DNA from: Allium sativum
Lineage: Eukaryota; Streptophyta; Magnoliopsida; Asparagales; Amaryllidaceae
DNA: 64,000 nucleotides
Assembly (NCBI GenBank): GCA_030737875.1
Contig: CM060921.1
Span: forward strand, 400,374,192 to 400,438,191
Reading direction: 5' to 3'
Positions 10,721 through 24,614 of this stretch are shown here, piece by piece. Every line of letters starts with the position of its first letter. Position 1 is the stretch's first letter. Below the pieces are notes generated by a model that did not search any database, had not been told where the DNA came from, and saw only the letters and a program-made list of their open reading frames with translations. The position numbers were made by a program, and so were the translations under genes.

Positions 10721-12807
10721 TCGTGTTTTTTTTCTTGTGCTTTCCCGCTCCCTTTGAGTTAGACTGCCAAAAAACATCATCCTTCTGCCTAAAAAGGAGA
10801 ACCCTAAGACTCCTTCTGACTTCCGTTCGATCAGCCTCTGCAACTTTTGTAACAAGATTATCTTAAAGTTCATTGCGACGCGGCTATCCACTATTCTTAC
10901 TGAAATTATATCTACCTCCCAAGCTGGATTTATCAAAGGGAGACTCATTTTCGATAACATTCTCCTTGCTTAAGGGCTTATCTCTTAGATCAACCATAAA
11001 GCCCATAGGGCGAAGGTGGTTATCAAATTGGACGTGGCCAAGGCCTACGACATATTATGATGGTTCTTCCTCATTAAGGTCCTTCGCAAATTCGGTTTCT
11101 GTGAACCTTTCATCGACATGGTTTGGTGACTTATCTAAAACTGCTGGTACTCCATCCTCGTTAACGACTGCCCCAAAGATTTCTTTCGTTCCAATCGAGG
11201 TATCTGGCAAGAAGACCCTCTGTCCCTAAGCCTATTTGCCATTGTTGTCAAGGCTATCAATAGGGAACTTCACAATCTTATGATTTCTGTCTTAATTCGA
11301 CATTACTTTTACCTAGTGGGTCCCCTGTTATATCATCCTAGTATTTTGCAAATGACATCCTGATCTTCACAAATGGTCATTCCAATTCCATTAGAAATTT
11401 AATTAAATTCCTTCCTGCTTAAAAGCAGTGTTATGATTAACTTATAAACTCATCCAAAAGATCCACTATTTGCTCTTCCAAAGCTCCCTATAATCTTAAG
11501 ACAAGACTTCAAAGTGATACTAATATCATTATTTGTCACCTCCCTATTTCGTACTTGGGTGTTCAACTTTACCCGGGGCGCAAAATTAACCTCTACTTTA
11601 CAGACCCCATCAACAAAGCTCGTAGATTAATCAACAAGTGGGGCGGTTATGTCCTTTCTCAGTAGACTGTCTTGATCACATTACCTCTGTCCCGAACGCC
11701 CTTAGCTCTCATTCACGGTTTCTGAGCTGACTAACCCTTTTTTCTATGAATTCCACTGTATATACGCCAATTTATTTAGGGGATCCCACAACAACCATCT
11801 GAAGCATCACTTTATCTCCTAGTGCCGCGTTTGTCATCCTAAATTCTAGGGTGGTTTGGGGATCCGCAACTTGCCTGACATTTGCAAGCCTTATTGTTTC
11901 AAACTTTGGCACAATTTCCACTACTAAGACTCTCTTTGTTCTAGTTTTCTTCATCATAAATATCATAGGCTTCAAGGTTTCTCCGACACCCCTACTTTTC
12001 TAGTGAGTCTTGAAAGCATATGTAAAAAATTAAAAACGTCTTTGATTTTGTTTCCTCCTCTATCCATTCTCCCTGGTCTGCCATCTCGTTCTCTATCAAC
12101 AAAGCTTGAAGTGTCATTCGATCCCGATCTCCTACGAGGCTTCCTTACAACATGATTTGGGACCGTCAGATTCCTTCCAAATCTTCCATCCTCATGAGGA
12201 AAATTATCCATAGTGTCTTCCCTTTTGACATTAACATTTCTAAACTTGACTTTGCTTTTTTTTCTTCTAAATGCAACTGCTGCGATTATGGGTATTGCGA
12301 ATCGCTTTCACATCTCTTCGGCAGCAGCTAGGCTACAACTTTCATTTGGCGCCATTTTAGTAGTCTCATGGTGTTTTCTCCCACAGACATTTCTCTCAAT
12401 GCACGTTGTACTTTCTGGTGGTCTAATTTGCATGGCAAAACTATTAGGGTCATTCTATCTTAGATTATTCTGTCATTTATATGTTGGCATATTTGGAGTG
12501 CTCGCAACAGATTCTGTTTTGACAATAAAAAAATTGACAGAGCCAAAATCATCGATCTCATCCACGCAGACATCACAAATATTTTCCTCACCTTCCCTTA
12601 CAATGGCCTCACTAGTCGTTTCCTTGAATCTTTCATCACCGACTTTAACGTTTCTGTTTCTCTTTGATATCTCTGTACTGGTTATTTTTTCGTTCTTTGT
12701 TCTGTTGTTTTGCTTGTTTATTTACAAATTGGTTGGTTTATACTGGCTTTGGCACCTTTATCGGCTTTCCTTCTCAGTCGTTGCTCCTATGTGTTGGTCT
12801 GGTCTGC
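10721..12807 (+). pseudogene. LINE-A: degenerate non-LTR retrotransposon, reverse transcriptase to 3' part
   Basis: Translating with frameshifts gives plant LINE ORF2 blocks in order: PKKENPKTPSDFRSISLCN (finger motif, about 10785-10845), STSQAGFIKGRLIFDNILLA (about 10910-10970), IKLDVAKAYDIL (about 11020-11060; first catalytic Asp region), FGFCEPFIDMVW, NRGIWQ.DPLS (about 11190-11225) and FANDILIF (about 11344-11367), where the catalytic YADD is changed to FAND. Further downstream come zf-RVT-like and 3'-terminal segments. Many in-frame stops make it a dead copy. The 5' part is missing because E1 abuts at 10720; it presumably continues to the left of the window. At 12808-12822 it is interrupted by LINE-B and resumes at 30704. 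It was the target for both E1 and LINE-B and so is the oldest element here. Confidence 0.8.
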
Positions 12808-12822
12808 TCTCTGACTATTTCT
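12808..12822. repeat. LINE-B target-site duplication, left copy
   Basis: TCTCTGACTATTTCT, identical to 30689-30703 nearly 18 kb away. It adjoins the poly(A)/T tail of LINE-B. Confidence 0.9.
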
Positions 12823-13348
12823 TTTTTTTTGAACGAGATAAAAAAAGATTTGGCCTAAGGCCCAACATCCAATCAGGTAAAATAACCCGATACATCACAA
12901 AATATATCAACACTCCTCCTCACTAATCCCTAACCCTAGCCGCCTCTCCGAAAAACAAAAAAGGGCAGACGGAAAGGGTAAATCGCCCATAAGAATGGCA
13001 AAGCAGATCGTCATGGTGGGTTCCAGACATCGTCTTCACACTTGTTGGTCTCCACTGAGGTGCGAGGTTTCAAGTAGACGTTTATATTCCAAGTTTCAGC
13101 TTCAATCACCTCCCAATCGTCAGATTTGAATTCTCTGGTGCAAATAATGCTATCGTTTTTCCTTTTGTGTCTCTTTGAGCTTCGAGATTCCTTCACTTCT
13201 CTAGATCCACTGCTTTCTCCATTACTCCAGCAAGATAAGTGATAAATCTAACCATTAAGCCCGCTTTTGTAATGATTTATGCCTATTCTAGTTAGAAGCT
13301 GATATGATTGATTCCCATCTTTCTTATTTAGAGAAGTAGAAGTATCTA

Positions 13349-13790
13349 GATCACTGCTGGTCTGGCTATGGATCCCCTTCTCTGTAGCATGTAAGTTATT
13401 TACATCAGAAACCATTTATAAACAAAACACGCACTGTTATTATAGCTATCCTGTTTACTTCCCTTTGTAATCAGGTTGTTACAAAGATTGGGATAGTTGC
13501 CACCAGGAAGGACGCCAGAAAGATCTTCTGTATCTCTATAATCTGAATTAGTATCAGAACAACCATAAGGATTAACTGTGAGACTTCTATCAATCCTTTC
13601 CAGGCTACTTGGATCACTGCTGGTTGGTATTTGACCCCTACCCTCTGCAATAGGTAAGTGACCCAGATTACTACTCCAATTAGAGCTTATACAATTGTAT
13701 TTTGAGTAATAATTCTATATACTTCCCTTGCAGTTACTATTATTGTAGAGATGGGTGAATCAACCTCCAGGAAGGATGCCAGTAGCCCCA
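13349..13790 (-). repeat. Imperfect ~260-bp tandem duplication at the LINE-B ORF2 end/3' UTR
   Basis: About 13349-13515 resembles about 13609-13790. Shared plus-strand words are GATCACTGCTGGT, CTCTG.A..AGGTAAGT-like, CTTCCCTTG.A and CCACCAGGAAGGA.GCCAG (CCTCCAGGAAGGATGCCAG in the second copy). The copies are diverged. Confidence 0.6.
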
Positions 13791-16700
13791 GCTTGATATT
13801 TGCTGCCAGTATCATGGAGTGTATGCCTTTTATTGCTGAACTTGCAATTGAGTATGAAATCCTCAATTTGATTATCTAAGCTAGCATCTTTTTTAGATTG
13901 ATTGTGGATGTTGTCATGCCTGTGCAAGCTAAAAAATTTCATAATAATCTGACAGTCAGATAAAATACAGCTCAAAAGTTGGGAACTACTAAAAACTTTG
14001 TTAGTGTGAAGTCTCTGATTCCTTTCTTTCCAAATGTAGAAGACAACAGCTGTTAACATAATGCAAGCTTTCTTAAATAATAAGGACTTGGGTTTCAAAA
14101 GTTTCAAAATATAATCTATAATACTAATATCTAGAGTAGGAATTGAATTATTAAACCCTAAAGAACATTTAATATTAAACCAAATGAACTAGGAGAAAGG
14201 GCAGTCAAAAAACAAATGATTAGAGCTCTCTATATCATACTTGCAAAATAAACAGTGATTGTCAGAATTAGGGTTCCATTTGCAACACCTGTCTCTGGTT
14301 GGAAGTTTATTTTGTAAAGCAAAGTAAGTACAGTAGGCCATTTTGGGACAATTAGATTTGCACCAAATCACCTTGTGCCAATCCACTTCTGTTTCTTCTC
14401 CCCTAAGAAACTCCCATGTTTTTTTGAATGGAAATTTACCTTTTGAGCAAAATTTCCATTCCCATGCATCCCATGGTCCACTCTTATCAATACAAATCTT
14501 TTGAATAGCATTTTTTAAAATGGCTACAGCTGAACTGTTTTGAAAGTTCCAATTGTTATTTAAAATAATATTTTGAACTTTATCAGAAACACCACTAGTA
14601 AATATAAATTATTCCAGCCAAGTAAGTCAACAAGCGAATTACCATGAATCCAGGGGTCAAACCAAATACTGGTTTGGCTACCATCAGTCAGTTTTCTCTC
14701 AATAAATTTTTTACCTCTACTTCTGCAATCAAGAATATTCTTCCACACAAATGAATGATGATTTTCCTTTCTGGTAATCCAGAAATTTTTATTTTGAAGA
14801 TATCTAGCTTGCATCTACCTGGCCCATAGAGACTTACCATCTAAAAATTTCCAAAAAAGTTCAAACTTACAAACATCAGTCAGGTCTTTAATGCTTCTGA
14901 GTCCGAACCCACCATAAATTTTGGGTTTGCACACCTTATCCCATGCAATTTTATGATGTTTACCTCTCCAAATGAAGTTAAAGCTTTTCTATTTTTTGAA
15001 TAACACTGATGGGAATACTGTGAGTTTGGTACCAGTACATAATAACTGCAGTGATGACTGTGTGTGCAAGTTCCACTCTACCAGCTAATGAGAGGAATTT
15101 ACCAGACCAACCATCTAGTTTATTATGAATAATGTCAATCAGTCTAGTACAGTCCCTGTCTTTAACTTGATTGATGCTAAGTGGAAGGCCAAGATATTTA
15201 ACAGGAAGAGAGCCCTCTTTAAAATTCAATATTTTAAGAATGTCTTCCTTAAACTTGGCCTCTTTGCTAAAATAAATCTTACTTTTGTCAATATTAACAG
15301 AGAGGCCAGCATAAGTTTCCATATTAAAAAGAATTCTCTTAATAGTGATAGCATTAATCCTGTCAACTTTTAAAAAAAGAAGCATATCATCTGCATAAAG
15401 AAGATGTGTGATGTGTGGAATTTTCCTGCTAATAGGATTAATGTTTCCCCTTATTAATTCTATTTCCATTTGCAATGAAAAATATTCCATAACAATTGAG
15501 AAAAGATAAGGGGACACTGGATCCCCTGTCTAATTCCTCTATTGCTATGAATAAAACCTTTAGGGGAAACATTGATCATAACAGAATATGTTACACTAGT
15601 GATGCATTCTTTAATTAAAGCACAGAATTTCTCATTGAAGCCCATTTGCATGAGCATATAAATAATGAACTCTATATTTATTTTATCAAAAGCCTTATGT
15701 AAATCAATTTTAATACACATAAGGTTCTTGTTCTTCCTATTAAAACCCCTTATGAGCTCATGAGCAAGTAAGGTATTTTCAGAGATAAGTCTCCCTGGAA
15801 TGAATGCACTCTGATTTTCAGAGGTTAAAAATTTAAGGAAACACTTTAACCTATTACAAAGAATAGTGGAGATAATTTTATAAATGAAATTGCAACAGTC
15901 TATAGGCCTGTAGTCATCCAACCAAAGGGGGGGATTCCACTTTGGGAATAAGAGTAATATAAGTGTGGTTGGTGTTTTTTAATAAAGACCCTGAATTAAA
16001 AAAATCAACTATAGAATCATATAACAAATTATGCATCTCAGCGTAATGTGTTTTATAGAACATAGCCCCAAACCCATCAGGCCCAGGACTTTTATCAATG
16101 CTAGCATTAAAAATAACATTTTTAACATCTTCAACTCTAATGGGAGCAAGTAAAATGTCTGAACTATTAGAATTAACAGTTTATTTAAGAACAATGCTGG
16201 GAAAATTATTGTGATATTGGCAGGTGTTATATAAGGAATTGAAGTAATTCAATGCCTCCTTTTCAATATGGGTGGCTTCATTAATTACTTTACCATTTCT
16301 GTCAATAATTTTCCCAATCTCATTCCTATTTTTTCTATTAGACATTCTAGCATAAATTTTTTTACTAGATTCATCCCCATTAGTTAACCAATCAACCTTG
16401 GCCTTTTGCCTAAGATTAATTGAGTTAATATGCAGAGCTTTAACTAGATTGGCCTGAGCATTGTAAAATGATTCAGCTAAAAGATTGTCTGAGCAGTTAT
16501 TGTCAAGGTCATCCTGCAACTTCTCACACTCACTTCTAATTTTTTTAATATCATTCTGTTTTCTATTGGTATTCCAGGACTTAAGTTTGCCTTTAACGAT
16601 CTGCAAAGTTTTATTAATTTGTATTGCGCTGTGCCATACAAATTATTAGTAAAACTATTACAAGTAATTTCCCTATAAGTGTCATCTTGTACCCAACCAT

Positions 16701-17485
16701 TAATAAATCTGAAGGGGCTAATATTGTTGACCCTTGAGGCTGATGGAATGGTAACTAGAATAGGAGTGTGGTCACTAGAATTTTGAGGTAGAGTACAACA
16801 CTGCACATTAGAAAAAAGATTAATGAAAAATTGGTTAAATAAAACCCTGTCTAACTTGCAGTGGATATTTCTGAATTCACCTGATTTCCAAGTGTATTTA
16901 TTCCCTTGAATTGGGGGTTCTATTAAACCAGCTTTTAATATAAAATTATTAATATTTTCCAACTTATTAAAAGGTAAGGGATTACCACCTTTTTTTCTGA
17001 ATTACGAAACACAGTGTTGAAATCCCCCATCAAAACCCATGGGCTATCAATAGCAATATTAAATTGCTCAATGTAGTTCCATAAAGAGTTTCTGTCAGTC
17101 TCAAAATTAGATGCATAAATGAAGGTAATTTTAAGTGACAGCCCCCCTTATTTTTGAAAATGCAATGAATATACTGAAAGTCAATAAAATAATTGATGAG
17201 AGACCAAATAGTAGGATTATGCAATACCATTATCCTACCATTTCCTCCCATTGAATTATTGTTAATAATATTCCAACTAGAAAATCTTCTGTCATGAAAC
17301 TCAGAAAGTTTCTGATCACTGAGCTTATGTTCAAGGATACCCATAATAGATGGTTTATACTTGAGCATAAAGTATGAAAGATTTAGTTCCCTTTCTGGGG
17401 AATTTAGTCCCCTAATATTCCAGGCTATTATATCCATTAAAAATAAAATAGTATAAAAGGATACGTAACCAAGGATACTCTGCAC
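13760..17485 (-). pseudogene. LINE-B ORF2: endonuclease-reverse transcriptase, broken
   Basis: Minus-strand domains in order: APE-type endonuclease (start near 17437 with MDIIAWNIRGLNSPERE; EHKLSD; SSDHTPILV near 16780; KYTWKSGEF..IHCKLDRVL near 16870), linker, then reverse transcriptase (DDYRPIDCCNFIYKIISTIL, IPGRLISENTLLAHELIRGF, KIDLHKAFDKI, GIRQG, and YADD at 15386-15397), then a thumb/connection segment ending GRVELAHTVI, a zf-RVT segment at 14189-14386 (CTYFALQNKLPTRDRCCKW...CLFC...NHLFFDCPFS) and a C-terminal segment at 13760-14107 (FYIWKERNQRLH). The domain order and the YADD box are those of plant L1-like LINEs. The surviving frames at 17485, 16962, 16606, 16194, 15921, 15517, 14814, 14386 and 14107 are not all in phase, so there are several frameshifts plus stops. 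The catalytic YADD itself is intact. Confidence 0.9.
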
Positions 17486-18806
17486 TTACAGTGAGCCACT
17501 GTTTTTGTTGCAGTCCACTTTAATGTCTAATTGCTTGCCACTTTTGTTGAAGCTTTTGCTATCTGTGGCTTTAAGCTGTTTGTCCCACTTACTGTTTTTC
17601 TCTATGTATTTCTTTCGAAATTCCATATCAGTGATATCTTCAGTGTCCTCTGCTAGCGTTATATCTGAAAGACTTCTAGTTCTGGTTTTCTTCTTTTTTT
17701 TCACCGGCATTGCAGGTTTAGGTGAAGAGACGGTATTGCTAACGGCTTTTTGAATGTTTGCTTCGGTGATTGAAGAAGCTCTCCTAGGCACAAGTCCTTC
17801 AGAAACCAGAGAGCTATCAGTGTTGATCAGATCCGCCGCAAGAAGATCAACACAGCTTCCTAATTTTAGATTTGAGTTTTTTGATTTATCAGAAATTGTA
17901 ATATAACTTGAATCCTCCATGTGGGTGGGGGATTCAATGACCTGTGTTGCTAAGCCCACTTCTTTGATAGGATTAAGGTTACCAATTGCAATTGAAGGCT
18001 CTATCAAAACTGATGGTGTAGTAAACCCTTCAGTTTTGTTCAGAGCAGAAGAAGTCTGCGCATCCATAATTGGATCTGAAGACCCAGAACTTGGAAGAAT
18101 AGATGCAGAGTTACCTGCTTCAGAAATATTAAACTCTGATGCATCCACATTCATATTATTCTTATTAATGCAACATGTGAAAGTATCTGAACCAGGAATA
18201 GCCTTAGGAATAATCTCCGAATAAACTTCTTGGGTGTTAATAACTGGATTCGGAGCAAGATCCGTATCGATGTTAGAGATTTCTTTGTTATAAACACAGT
18301 CCTCTATAGAGTGCCCGAAACAATTGCAGATCTTGCAACGGTCTGGAATCGATTCATATATTATTTTCTAAGAAATAATCTCTCCGCCGTGCATGTAGAT
18401 AGAAGCCTCGTTAGGTAGCTCTGCATCAACCTTAATCTCCACTAGAATTCTCGCGTAGCTAAGTCGTGTTTCTTTAGCCGTTTGTTCATCCATCTTGATA
18501 GGCACTCCCACTAAACTTACTATTGCACTGAATATTTCCTTATCCCATAATCTCAAGTTCAGTTCTGGAAGTTTTATCCATATTGGCATAGTACTTAGCA
18601 AATCTTTATCAAGAATGATTTTCTTGGTCCATCTTTTCAGAATAATCAGTTTACCATTAATGAAAAATGGTCCTCCTTTTAGAAGTTTTTCGCAGTCCTC
18701 CGCATTCGTGAAGCGGATTATAAAAAACCCATTTTCACGTGTAAAAATTTCAAATGAGCCTGTTGGGTTCCATGTGCGTGTCACAAAAGCTTTGAAATAG
18801 TGTTAT
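17486..18806 (-). pseudogene. LINE-B ORF1, C-terminal portion (DUF4283 and CCHC knuckle)
   Basis: Minus strand from E2 leftward: a DUF4283-like domain (18368-18784; GSFEIFTRENGFFIIRF, AEDCEKLLKGGPFFINGKLI, LPELNLRLW), a stop at 18368-18370, then an open stretch containing the CCHC knuckle CKICNCFGHSIEDC (about 18300-18345), then a Ser/Thr-rich tail (17486-18154) with a basic KKKKKTRTRSLSD stretch near its end. ORF1 proteins of plant LINEs bind the element RNA; the function is inferred from the family. The two halves are in the same frame, so a single nonsense codon separates the domain from the knuckle. The N-terminus is at 30043-30598 across E2. Confidence 0.85.
18802..18806. repeat. E2 target-site duplication, left copy (imperfect)
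   Basis: GTTAT before the LTR against GATAT at 30043-30047 after it. Four of five bases match, fitting a 5-bp duplication with one later mutation. Confidence 0.6.
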
Positions 18807-20540
18807 TGTAATGACCCGAAAATCCGGTCCAATTTGAGCTGACTAAATAACACAAGTCCAACCCCAAATTGCACTGAAAATTCAAGAAATTAATAGAAAG
18901 AAGATAGAGGGTGAGGATAGATAAGATAGAACTAGTAGAATAGAAGAAGAAGAAGAACATCATCATCAGAGTAAACACGAATCTCACAGCGGAACGAATA
19001 AAATATAAACATAACTTTTGAAATACAAATAGTTATATATACAATAGCACTTATCAGAGTACAACACTTACAACAACAGCGGAAATAAATATAGCTATAG
19101 AATCCTGAAGCCTCCTGCTCAAAGCTCTCCAAGTGCATCTGTAAATCCCGACTACTTGACTGCCCGTACAAATTTAGGCACCCAAGAGTTTAGGGAAAAC
19201 AAAACAAATAAACTCCGGGTCAGTCATGTGACTGGTGTGAGTAAACTCAAATCATTTAAACAGGTATATGATATCTCATAAGACCACGCCGTGAATACGG
19301 AACGGGTTTTTCCCTTATGAGAATCCAAACATCTTTGAAAAGCAATATCATTCTGATATTATGTTAATGTCTAAATACAAATAGATATCAGTCTAGTAGA
19401 AACGCTTGCATCTCACGTTCTACATATATAGTATACAATCAAAACCGCAGGTGCGTATTGGATGATTTGGTTTCCAACTATGACAGGGTATGGAATCACC
19501 TTCCGATCAGTGTACTCTAGGAACGATACACTGGAGTTCAACAAGAACGTCTTGCAACTCAGCCACACATGACCGACCACTCATTTCGCTTGAGTGTATC
19601 GAATGTACATCACCAACGGTTGGGATCAGCAACCGTTTCCCGTATATATATGGGACAGCATTGATAGATTAAAGAAGCAAATGAATATTCTCTAGATAGG
19701 TGATTATACACCCTACTTCGGTGCGACCGACTTAGCCATGCTGCCTGCCCGATTTCTGTCATTTACCGGTTGATGAGGCTAGAAGCTACGCTTACTTTCC
19801 ATTCATTTAACACGATCACTTTGAATGCCACATTATCAGATCCGTAAATCATTTAGTTGGATCTGCACAAATAGATTCTGGATATTATGCGAAGGGAATA
19901 AATCCGTTGGCCACCATATATATTTGTACAGTCCAACCCATTCGATCATTGGAAATACTCTGTCAGACATTCGTCCATATACGTTCGTTCTGGGACTGAA
20001 CGAAACCGAAGGCACTATCCTGTAAACAGGACAACCCTTGCATTTTACTCCGTCTTCAATATATTCAGCGTACTTGGTTTGCAACGCTTATGCAAATACG
20101 GAGTGGTTCTTTGGATAATAACCCAACCGGTCTCTCCATATTAACAACGTAAAATGGTCAAAACTTCGATAGTCTGTGATTTAACTATCAAATGAAAACA
20201 TGTCGGTGTACAAACAACGATCTAAATTCCAAATGGAATTATCGATCCAATCATCAACCATATATATATACATATATATATTCATATTTCCTTATTTTCT
20301 AAAATTAGAAAATATATGTTTTCAACATTGGAAAACATTTCCAATCCTCATTTACGCATCACTACCATTCCACAACTATTAGTCCCTAACTGTAAATTAG
20401 TAAGAGAACAATTCTCTAAGTATAAACCCCGAAGGCCGAAACCAACATCATATCAACACTCAGAAAAATATTCAACTTACCAATCTCTAGTCAGTTTCTA
20501 ATATTGTTTAACTCTATTTGATTTACTCTTATTCGAATAC

Positions 20541-20700
20541 TATAAGTCGATTAACTCTATTGATTAACTCTATCGAATAACTAAATTCGATAAACTCCTT
20601 TTGATTAACTCTATCGAATAACTAAATTCGATAAACTCCTTTTGATTTACTCTATCGAATAACTAAATTCGATAAACTCCTTTTGATTTACTCGTATTCA
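20541..20700. repeat. ~41-bp minisatellite in the E2 LTR
   Basis: About three to four units containing TCGAATAACTAAATTCGATAAACTCCTTTTGATT. Each unit has a small inverted repeat (TCGAATA... TTCGA). Present with the same copy number in the right LTR (about 26887-27045). Confidence 0.75.
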
Positions 20701-20854
20701 GTTACTAAGTTCGATTAGCTAATATTAGACTATTCTTATTCGATTAACTAATATTAGACTAACTCAAATCAGGTTATTTCTAATTGAATGACTAATATTC
20801 AATTACTCTATTTAGATTATCTCTTTTATATCACAACAATTTCCTTTTTATAAC

Positions 20855-21180
20855 GTTTACCTACCGTTACAAATATTTCCTATTTACAACTTCTATTTAC
20901 CGTTACAAATATTTCCTATTTACAACTTCTATTTACCGTTACAAATATTCCTTATTTACAACTTCTATTTACCGTTACAAATATTTCCTACTTACAACTT
21001 CTATTTACCGTTACAAATATTCCTTATTTACAACTTCTATTTACCGTTACAAATATTCCTTATTTACAACTTCTATTTACCGTTACAAATATTCCTTATT
21101 TACAACTTCTATTTACCGTTACAAATATTCCTTATTTACAACTTCTATTTACGGTTACAAATATTCCTTATTTATAACGG
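20855..21180. repeat. 36-bp minisatellite in the E2 left LTR
   Basis: Tandem units of about 36 bp with ACCGTTACAAATATTCC followed by TATTTACAACTTCT. This copy has about three more units than the right LTR (about 27203-27420), which accounts for the 106-bp LTR length difference. Confidence 0.88.
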
Positions 21181-22795
21181 TTTATTTATCTTCTAAATAA
21201 ATATTTCTTATTTATATTTATTTTCTAAATAAATATCCCTTTTATAAAACTCTATTTGTTTTATAAATAATTTCCTTTTATAAAACCGTGTTTGATTTAT
21301 AAATAATTTCCTTTATTTCAATATACATTGAAATATTCCTTTTTACAACTCAGGGTTCCTTATGATATTCAAAATATCAAACAACGATGATCAATATCGT
21401 TCTAACATCCATAATCCAGAACAGATTATATAACACATCATATAACACAATATATGAAAACAGTAAAATAATTGTTGAGGAATCCAGTCGGATTCCTCCA
21501 ACCTGTCTCCCTGCATCCACAGATGTTACACAGTATAATATATATCATATCTCATTTTGAAATGAAATATCCTGCTGTACATAACCATATTTGATTAACA
21601 GTACATAGATTAACTATAACTACGTTTTCAATCAAATCTATTTAACAGTCCAGTTTAACAGTCAATATACAGCAGTCAATAAATAGAGTACAATTTATAT
21701 AAAAATATAAATTGAGGAGAGTTAGTGAGTTTTACTCACTTTGGTTCCATTCGTTTCTGAAGCGGTTAGGCTACAGTTAAACTGAACAGCTATTCAGTTT
21801 AACTGTGTAAACTTCCTGCTGAATCTAAAACCGTTCCAGTACGTCCTGTTCTTCACCACGATTTCGGTGTACCCCGTTTCGTTCCATTCATCGGCAGATT
21901 TCTTTGAATTGAGAATCACAGACCACTCAAGATATTTGTGGTGCTCCTTCATTTCGATTCTATGCGGCTTCATCTTGAAATGGAAAAAGCACGGGTCCAT
22001 GATTTTCTTTTCTGTTGTACAAATATTGGCGGAGTGCTTTGAATTGAAACAAAGCATGATATATTTTCCTCAATCCCCTACTGTTTCTTCTATCTTCATT
22101 TGTAAAGACAGTTCGTTGCCAATTCTTTATTTTGTTCCTTCGAAATACTGCTTTAAACACAAGGAGCCAACTCTTCTTTTTATTCCCAGTACACACGTTA
22201 TTGTCCCCAAGCCTTGTGCTCCCTTTTCAAACCCTATCTTTCCCCGTCCCTTTCTCGCCTACAAGCTTCCACCAAGCCTGCGCCTTCTTCTACTCATTCA
22301 TCACCACCCCATACTGTCCACGTGAAAGGCCAACTCCCACTCTTCACATCAACCAAACCCAACTCCAATATAACTTCAGTACCACATGAATAAAACGCAA
22401 ACTAACTAATCAGTACTCACGCGCCACTTCATTTGAGAACCCACTCCCTCCGTTCATGCTTGCTGCATCTTCCCTTCCACCATGACTTCGCGCCTCGACC
22501 CATTTACAGGTAGTTCGAACTCCAACCAAATGCCATTGTTACACGCGCCATACCCCCACTGTCCTGCCTCTCCTAGAACACCACAACTCCTCGAAATTTG
22601 CGTTGGACTAGGGAAAATACTTACATCGAAATGGAGCTCTGGCCTTAGGGACTTCAATGATCTAACCCTCTCGATTTATAGAAATTTATCCACTTTGTTT
22701 CGATTTTATGGAGGCTGAGATTTTCGTTTGAGGATGAGTTAGTGGCGGCTAGGAATATCGTTGACTGTGGAACAAATGAATTAGGTTTAGCTGCC

Positions 22796-22802
22796 TTTTA
22801 TA
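22796..22802 (-). promoter_or_regulatory. TATA box candidate, E2 left LTR
   Basis: The minus strand reads CCTTATAAAAGGCAG. It lies about 1 kb into the LTR in element orientation and is followed by a GC-richer leader. The right LTR has the same box at 29036-29042, and that copy would drive the element. Confidence 0.55.
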
Positions 22803-23802
22803 AGGAAGGATTTGGACAAAAAAAATGATTATTATATTATGTTGAATCTTAACAATGAAGTCTCGTATAAAAATAACCACGTACGATCTCTGTTTTTGAC
22901 AAACTAAGCTATTCCTAACATAGAAAAATATTCCGGATCCAATGGGACAGGTTTCGTCGAATTCCGACACCGTTTGCGAAAATCCTTTAGAAAATATTGA
23001 TGAAAAACACCGAGCATTTATTCATTAAAATTACAGAAAAAATCTTAAAAATACGAGGCCTTGACGTTTCACTAGACCTCTTCCTAAGGTTTCGTATGAA
23101 ACTTGTTTCGTTGAATTTCGAGTTCGTTTGACCAGTTAACCATTCAGTTTAGTTTGTTTTAAGTTAAAAACATAGTGTACCGTACTATGAAATATTCTGT
23201 TCACGTAGGGACTGTTATGGACAGAAAAAAAAATACCATTGAAATGATTGACGTGCTCTGGTCCTAAAAATGTAATAATACCGGTAGATGGACTCATATT
23301 GTGAAACCCCGAAATGTCGATACAGGGTGTCAAATACTCCAAATAAAAAGTTGCTTATTAAATTAATTAAAAATTTCCATAAAATTCTAAAAATTAAATT
23401 ATCACTACTTCCCAAAAGAACCTTGTCTAAATTCAAATCCGATGTCTAGTTATATCGAATAATCTGTTACGGTCGATAAACGATTCTATAGCGACTATTT
23501 TAAAATTTGATTTGGACATATCTCAAAATCTACACGACGAAATCCTGATTTTTCTCTTCCGCTAGAAAGATATAATCCACCAGCTCCACACGTTTCTTGT
23601 TTCACAGAAATACGATTTAAAACGAATCTTGTACACTCAGTTGAAGTTTGAATCGCCAAATTACGAACTGCAACGCCATTTCGAGCTCGGTTTTAATTAT
23701 AATATAATTATACGTTCTAACATCGTCGATTAATTAATATATTCGTTATTTAAATAATTAAATAAGTTCATTATTACCCCATCAAATATCCGGGTCATTA
23801 CA

Positions 23803-23816
23803 TTCTTCCCCACTTA
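23803..23816 (-). promoter_or_regulatory. E2 polypurine tract
   Basis: The minus strand reads TAAGTGGGGAAGAA directly before TGTAATGACCC and is preceded by TTTCGAGGACGAAATTATTT. Both are typical of Tekay/Del elements. Confidence 0.85.
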
Positions 23817-24614
23817 AAATAATTTCGTCCTCGAAATTGCTAAGGTAGAGGACGACCCTGTCTACTGGATAAATATTTATCAGTTTACCCCTTTACTTCA
23901 GTTTCAACTGAACTAATTAATATCGACTAAAATAAAAATTTATTCCGACTAACTAAAATTTTCAAAAATTTTGAAAATTTTCTAAAGCCATAATTTTTCA
24001 GAAAATTTCGCCATAACCTCCTTTGTACAGCCCTATCGGTAAAACCACAACTCGCCTCTCTAGGCCTTCTCCAACCCAAAAGAAAATCAAAACGCCAAGC
24101 GGCTTGCCAATTCGGCTCATAAAATCCAAACTCATATATAAAATAAACTTGTACCTTTTTGTCGGGTATATCATTATATCATTTCCATCGATTAACACCC
24201 AACATATACCAATGTCATACTAATCTAACTTCGATTAGTTTATATCCTCAACTCAAACCATTCGCTTATACTTAAGTCGAAATTCATTTAAACTCCAATA
24301 TCCAATTTCAACTCTTGGTTTATCAACTTAATTTCATTCAGATTATTCTATAATCCAATCCAGTTTTAATTTAACTTAGTTCAAGTTAAATTCAAATTTA
24401 TTATTCACTTTCACTATTTTAACCCATTTAACTTCATAAGTTAAATTTAGATTTCAAATTTCAAATCCCTGTGTTTATTCAAATCACTTGAAATCATAAT
24501 AACAATTCAAAATCCTTTGAATTCCTGAATAACTTGTTTTTTTTTTTTTTTGCAAAACCATTTCAAAACAAAATCTTTGGTAGTAATCCGTCACTTAGCA
24601 ACTCGAAAATTACA

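Larger units (their letters stand above)
18807..23802 (-). repeat. E2 left LTR (3' LTR in element orientation)
   Basis: Begins TGTAATGACCCGAAAATCCG and ends ATCCGGGTCATTACA, giving extended inverted ends. Minus-strand TATAAAA at 22796-22802 puts U3 at about 1 kb and R-U5 at about 4 kb. Conserved pieces: hairpin TTCGTTC / GAACGAA at 19984-20004; hairpin GAGGAATCC / GGATTCCTC at 21477-21498; hairpin AGTGAGT / ACTCACT at 21724-21740 that carries a donor-like GTGAGT on the minus strand. Confidence 0.92.
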